Below, piece by piece: positions 60,022 to 64,000 of a stretch of 64,000 bases of DNA. Positions within the stretch are counted from its first letter, which is position 1. Every line of letters starts with the position of its first letter. The position numbers and the translations under genes are program-made. The DNA is from Enoplolaimus lenunculus. Lineage: Eukaryota; Nematoda; Enoplea; Enoplida; Thoracostomopsidae. A model generated the notes under the pieces. The model worked only from the letters and a program-made list of their open reading frames with translations. It had not been told where the DNA came from and ran no database searches. The DNA lies in assembly GCA_030248215.1 (NCBI GenBank), contig JASANG010001399.1, positions 61,180 to 125,179 on the forward strand, read 5' to 3'.

Positions 60022-63000
60022 ATGGCTGGATCGTTATGCTTGATTCTCAGGCGGCACATCAACAAATCGGTGTTTTTGGCTACGGTAGCGATCGCTGCCA
60101 CGCTGTTGCCAGCAACGGTCTTCTCTCAACAGACGGTCACAAAACAAATCGCCCAACGCATTGTTGTAGAACCGAGGGACACTGCAGTTCGGCTTGGAGA
60201 GCGTGCAATGCTACGATGCCGTGTTGAAAATCAAGTCGGGTCAGTGCAGTGGGCACAGAATCGGTTCGCAATGGGAAGTCAACGAGATATGCCTGGATAT
60301 GCGAGATATTCGATGACTGGATCAGCGGCACACGGTACATAAATGCATCTTTTACTATAATTTGTGTACACCATATCACAATTTTTGCTTGCCTGTCACA
60401 TGTTTAACCCTTTCTCACACGAATATTTTCTATTTCCCCTGAGACCTACTTTTATGCTAGGATTCGAACTCCAGTGACTGGAGTGGGAGGCGTATACCAT
60501 CACCACTCAACTATAGGAGCTTGACGCTCGAGCCCGAGGGGGCTCTCACGTCTTGTGGTGATTTAGTACTATGTATACGTGTTGCAATTGTTAAACACGG
60601 CGCGATATATATTATTTAACGTATATACACTGCGCTAAGTTGCCTATAGGCAAATCAATGTGAGAAGGGGTTAAGTCGTAAAAAATTGGCGGCCTGTACA
60701 TCACAGGTGCACCGCAAACCTATCGTATTTACAAGCCAAGAAATGTTTGCGATTAACTTGGTAGAAATGACGCAGGCCCGTCGACCGAGGTTCACCAGCG
60801 GCTCAGCTCAACCAGCTAGAGAAATTTTGGTACACGTAGAAAAGTTTTAGCCTCACTTATAAGACCTGTGAGTGTACAGGTTGCATAGATACATAAGACT
60901 GTGCCATGTTTTGTAATGATGTTTGGTGCTGCTGACTGTTGCTCATTGTATTCTGGCCCATAAGTGATTTGCTGTGCTCTAGCGCATAACACCGCTCCCC
61001 GAAGTGTGACTAAATTTTTTTTTCCTCTGGGCAATGCCCAACAACAAGTATGGGCCTGAGCCCATGTTAACTATAAAGGCCTGCTCGCTAAAGTCTACGC
61101 TAGCCTGAAACCTAAACTAGACCTAAGCGTAAGCCTGAATATTAGCTGAAGCATAATGCCTGTGGATAAGCCTACCTATTTTTCGGGGCCGGCACACCTA
61201 AAATTAAAACCTCATTATACTGAAGGCTAAACCTTTGCTAATGTGTTTACCTAAGCGTAAGTCCTTGTGTAAAACCTTTGCCTAAACCCAAGCGTCAACA
61301 TAAAATGTATAGGGAATGTGTACAGCAAATTATTTTACTTACGGAAAGGTTGAATAATTAGCAAAATTTTCTGTATAGCAATAATTCTAAAAGTATTTTA
61401 TATAAAATTTCAGTGTTTCTTGATTTGTAATTTAACTCAATGTGAACAAAAATATTCAAATTTTAGGTGAATACAATCTGCAAATAGAGAATGCGACACT
61501 GGACGACGAAGCTGATTATCAATGCCAACTGGGACAAACTGAATCCGCTCAAGGACAAATGTCTCGGCGAGTTAAGCTCACTGTTCGTGGTAAGTTATAT
61601 GAGTATTCAGAAAATCAGGCTTTTGTTAGCGCAGAAGCAAACGCCATTATGAAGTGTTCCCATATAATGGAGTTGTATTTATGTTGGAATGGAAATAATT
61701 GTTTATACATGTATCCATCCACAGTTAACTTGTTTATTCGTTTGTTTATCTATACAAATTAACTTATATTTGTAGCGTTTGCCGTTTGTACACTTGGGTT
61801 TTTTTGCGACTCTGTTTGCGTTGAGCCGAAACTACCCTGCCTCCTCATCAAAAAGTTGTAGATCCACCTTATCTGTTTTGTTCGGTTAATTTTGTAAAAG
61901 TTATTAGGTTGACGAAAACTGTAATTTGGCGTTCTCACTGGCAATTTTATAAATGTTAAAAAGGGTTTTTAGGTTAGCGAATAATTTTGCGTTCTCGCTG
62001 GTGGATACAACGAAATCCACCCTGGCCTTGGTCCCCCAACATGAATCAGAACCAAGATGTTGCATTAAGGTTTGGCACTAAAAAGCGTTTGGCTTGTCTG
62101 TCGCTTTGCTAACGAATTTTCTTGTATCATTATAACTCGCACTGCCCCAGCTTCAGAAATTTGTGAATCCGCAGCTGGAAGGTTTTGTTACGTTATAAAG
62201 GAATATAATCAAATTTCAGTACCTCCATCGGCGCCGGTAATCATAAACTATGGCGATATTATAACTGCTCAGCACGGACGGAATTATACAATTTCGTGCA
62301 AATCCGAAGGTGGCAAACCGGCTGCCCGGCTGCGATGGGTCATTGCGAAAGATGTCGAAGGAGATGATGTCGTACGAAACCTGACAATCAATGCAATATT
62401 GCGAAAACGCGAGAACAACAAGTTGTACTCAGTGATCAGTGATCTCAGGTTTGTTATTGCACTTCGCAGGCGCATAGCAAGGGGCGTAGTCAGAATTTCA
62501 TTTTCTGAGAGGATAAAGCTTAGGTAAACGTTTTTTTCAAGCGAGGGTAGCGAGCGAGAAATTATTTACATCCTTCGAATCCAGTTTATTCTAAATCGTT
62601 TTGAAGGTTATTTGATTCGTATTTTGAAAAAATTTTCTTTGGGTATATTATTTCTCTTATCAGACAGTCGTATGACGTTGTTTTTGTTGACTGGGTGCCG
62701 GCCGTCGACGCAGGTGGGAAAATTGTTCGGTTTTCAAATTGATATGACTTGCCAAGCGACAATTCACGTGCGTTGCCGTACAAAGCCACAAGGCACCGAA
62801 CTGCATTAAATAGTCAAGCATTCCGATGATTGATCAACACAAATATATAACATTAAAACACCGATAGACAAAGCCAAAGAGGGTTGCGTTATACTTTTGT
62901 TGATGTCCGGCGCCTTTATTAACGCGTACGGTGCCATCCGTAACCGTGCGTCATTCGACCCGTGCCGTCCGTCACCGTAAGTCACTATACGGTATCATAC

Positions 63001-63234
63001 GTGTATAATTTGCGTACGATAACGCACGGTGACAGGACAGCGCCGCACGACGAGTATAACGCCACCCCAAATCGTATATACTGTTAAAAACTCAGCCTAA
63101 ATGACTGAAAGCCTTGTGCATTAAATTTTAGTACATTCCGTACAAATCTGACGGCGGAAATTATCTTGTATGCCTTGTCGATCACGAAGCACTCAATGTC
63201 AAATTGAACACTGCGGCAAAGCTGAGAATTCAGT
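60022..63234 (+). CDS. kirre/syg-1: Kirre/Roughest/SYG-1/NEPH-family Ig adhesion receptor, 5' part (signal peptide, Ig1, Ig2), runs past the window
   Basis: Exons: 60022-60334, 61467-61589, 62220-62448 and 63132-63234. The start is the ATG at 60022, just after a TTTTTCAG acceptor. Residues about 1-35 are a signal peptide with a hydrophobic core at 17-33. Ig1 begins with QRIVVEPRDTAV, as in Kirre, Roughest, SYG-1 and NEPH proteins; its cysteines are Cys66 and Cys124, with Trp77 and DDEADYQC before the second cysteine. Ig2 begins PPSAPVI, has Cys172, the GGKPAA motif and Trp185, and its second cysteine lies in GGNYLVC of exon 4. Introns after Ig1 (61590) and Ig2 (63235) are phase 1, as is usual for Ig modules. 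Exon 3 ends in phase 2 but exon 4 is open only if entered in phase 0, so that junction is one base off. Family members are transmembrane adhesion molecules for synapse placement, myoblast fusion and filtration slits. Further Ig domains, membrane span and tail lie beyond 64000. Orthology to one member is inferred. Confidence 0.88.
60404..60674 (-). mobile_element. piggyBac-like TTAA element with tRNA-like segment, in intron 1 of the Kirre-type gene
   Basis: TTAACCCTTTCTCACACG at the left and CAATGTGAGAAGGGGTTAA at the right. The sequence is closely similar, as reverse complement, to 25021-25291 across its whole length. The tRNA-like A and B boxes lie at about 60453-60535 on the minus strand, antisense to the host gene. 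Confidence 0.78.
60774..60870 (+). mobile_element. GGCCCGTAGCCA MITE fragment in intron 1 of the Kirre-type gene
   Basis: AGGCCCGTCGACCGAGG, GGCTCAGCTCAACCAGC and TTTTAGCCTCACTTATAAGA match the left half. Confidence 0.5.
61088..61300. repeat. Decayed CCTAAG-type array in intron 1 of the Kirre-type gene
   Basis: CCTAAGCGTAAGCCTG and similar units spread over about 200 bases in two clusters, without clear ends. The telomere-like sequence therefore occurs in introns of both genes in the window. Confidence 0.4.
62880..63068. mobile_element. GC-rich foldback element in intron 3 of the Kirre-type gene
   Basis: GGGTTGCGTTATAC at the left pairs with GTATAACGCCACCCC at the right. The interior has CCGTCCGTCACCGTAAG and AACGCACGGTGACAGG. 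It lies about 65 bases before exon 4, in the intron whose splice phases do not agree. Confidence 0.72.
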
Positions 63235-63905
63235 GTAAGTTATGTACTTTGTTGACAGTTACTATAATAACTATAGCGTACATTTGAGACGAAGACCAGG
63301 GGCATTGCCTATAATCTTTTTATAGATCTTTTGACCTCTAAAGTTTGGAAGGTTATTGTATATCCTGTTTAATGTTCTTTGTTATTATCTCTCACTAGAA
63401 AATTCGGAAGGTGGTATACTCCCCTCTATTCTTCTTATATCCACTAGCGGATCTATATAGGGGCAGGAAGGCATACGCCTCCTTCCGTCAAGGGAAGCGT
63501 CAAAAACGTTGATGGATGATTTGTATATTGAAAAAATTACTTTGGGAGTATCAAATAACAATTTTATTAAATATCGACTTTTGATAACACATGATGATAA
63601 GCATAGTTTTTCCATTTTTTCCACTTTTTACTTCACCCCTCGGAAAAAAACGAAAAAACCGCTTTTCCATTCCGTTTCCCGGTGGCCAACACCATGTGAC
63701 CAAGTATCGAAGGACCAAGTATCGAAGCATGCCGATATCAATGCGTTCCTGATCGAGGTCAGTCTTTATCCAAGGGTATAACGGCCCCAATCTTGGTGTG
63801 GTCGAAAAAAATTAATGCAGATAGCGATCATGCCGGAGGACAATTTGACTCACGCTCAACCGTAATATACAACTCGCATGTAACGCGACGACCTCTGACC
63901 TGGAC

Positions 63906-64000
63906 CCGTAGCCAGAACGGGGTACATGGGTCCGGCTTTACTCCGCAGGAAAAAAGATTTAAAACCATTTTAGACCAATTTCATACAGAGCTGGCTGCGT
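63906..64000 (+). mobile_element. GGCCCGTAGCCA MITE cut by the window end
   Basis: ACCCGTAGCCAGAACGG starts it, and GAGCTGGCTGCGT at the last bases is probably its right end. Confidence 0.55.

Overview
The window is animal nuclear DNA, AT-rich and gene-poor. Two spliced protein genes are recognisable, one at each end. About 52 kb between them holds no gene I can recognise and is full of small non-autonomous DNA transposons (MITEs). Many copies of one MITE carry hexamer arrays of TTAGGC/GCCTAA, the telomere repeat of most nematodes. Together with a SYG-1/Kirre-type cell-adhesion gene and a TTTTTCAG-type splice acceptor just before its ATG, this suggests a nematode with a large, repeat-rich genome. 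The species assignment is inference: the arrays lie inside transposons and are not proof of the host's telomere sequence.

Left end (2.5-8.1 kb, minus strand): a complete five-exon gene for a secreted 440-residue glucose/sorbosone dehydrogenase-type beta-propeller protein. The exons join in frame, with all four introns in phase 1. The protein reads like the bacterial PQQ-dependent sugar dehydrogenases, so horizontal origin is worth testing. Its introns carry five identifiable repeat copies from four families.

Middle (8.1-60 kb): interspersed repeats from at least nine families. (A) A hAT-like MITE with GGCC(A/C)ATG ends, 8-bp target duplications and an internal TTAGGC array; 16 copies and many decayed remnants. 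(B) An 18-copy MITE with GGCCCGTAGCCA ends. (C) A piggyBac-like TTAA element carrying a tRNA-like segment. (D) A TA-flanked MITE with CACTGCAAAAAATGG ends. (E) A GC-rich foldback element built from CGTCACCGT motifs. (F) An element with CCGTATTCTCAAATG ends. (G) An element with ACAAGAGTGTGCAAC ends. (H) An unclassified repeat of about 320-435 bp in three copies. (I) An element with CAGGGTTCC ends. There are also an 84-bp minisatellite, a (CAA)n tract and a near-perfect 46-bp hairpin. I saw no transposase, reverse transcriptase, capsid or envelope coding region, no rRNA, and no convincing intact tRNA gene.

Right end (60.0-63.2 kb, plus strand): the 5' part of an immunoglobulin-superfamily gene of the Kirre/Roughest/SYG-1/NEPH family, with signal peptide, Ig1 and Ig2. 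It runs off the window. Its introns hold one piggyBac-like tRNA element and one GC-rich foldback element. The exon 3/exon 4 junction has a one-base phase conflict that the sequence alone does not resolve.

The two genes look functionally unrelated: one encodes a secreted enzyme, the other a membrane adhesion receptor. They share only the habit of accumulating the same MITE families in introns.
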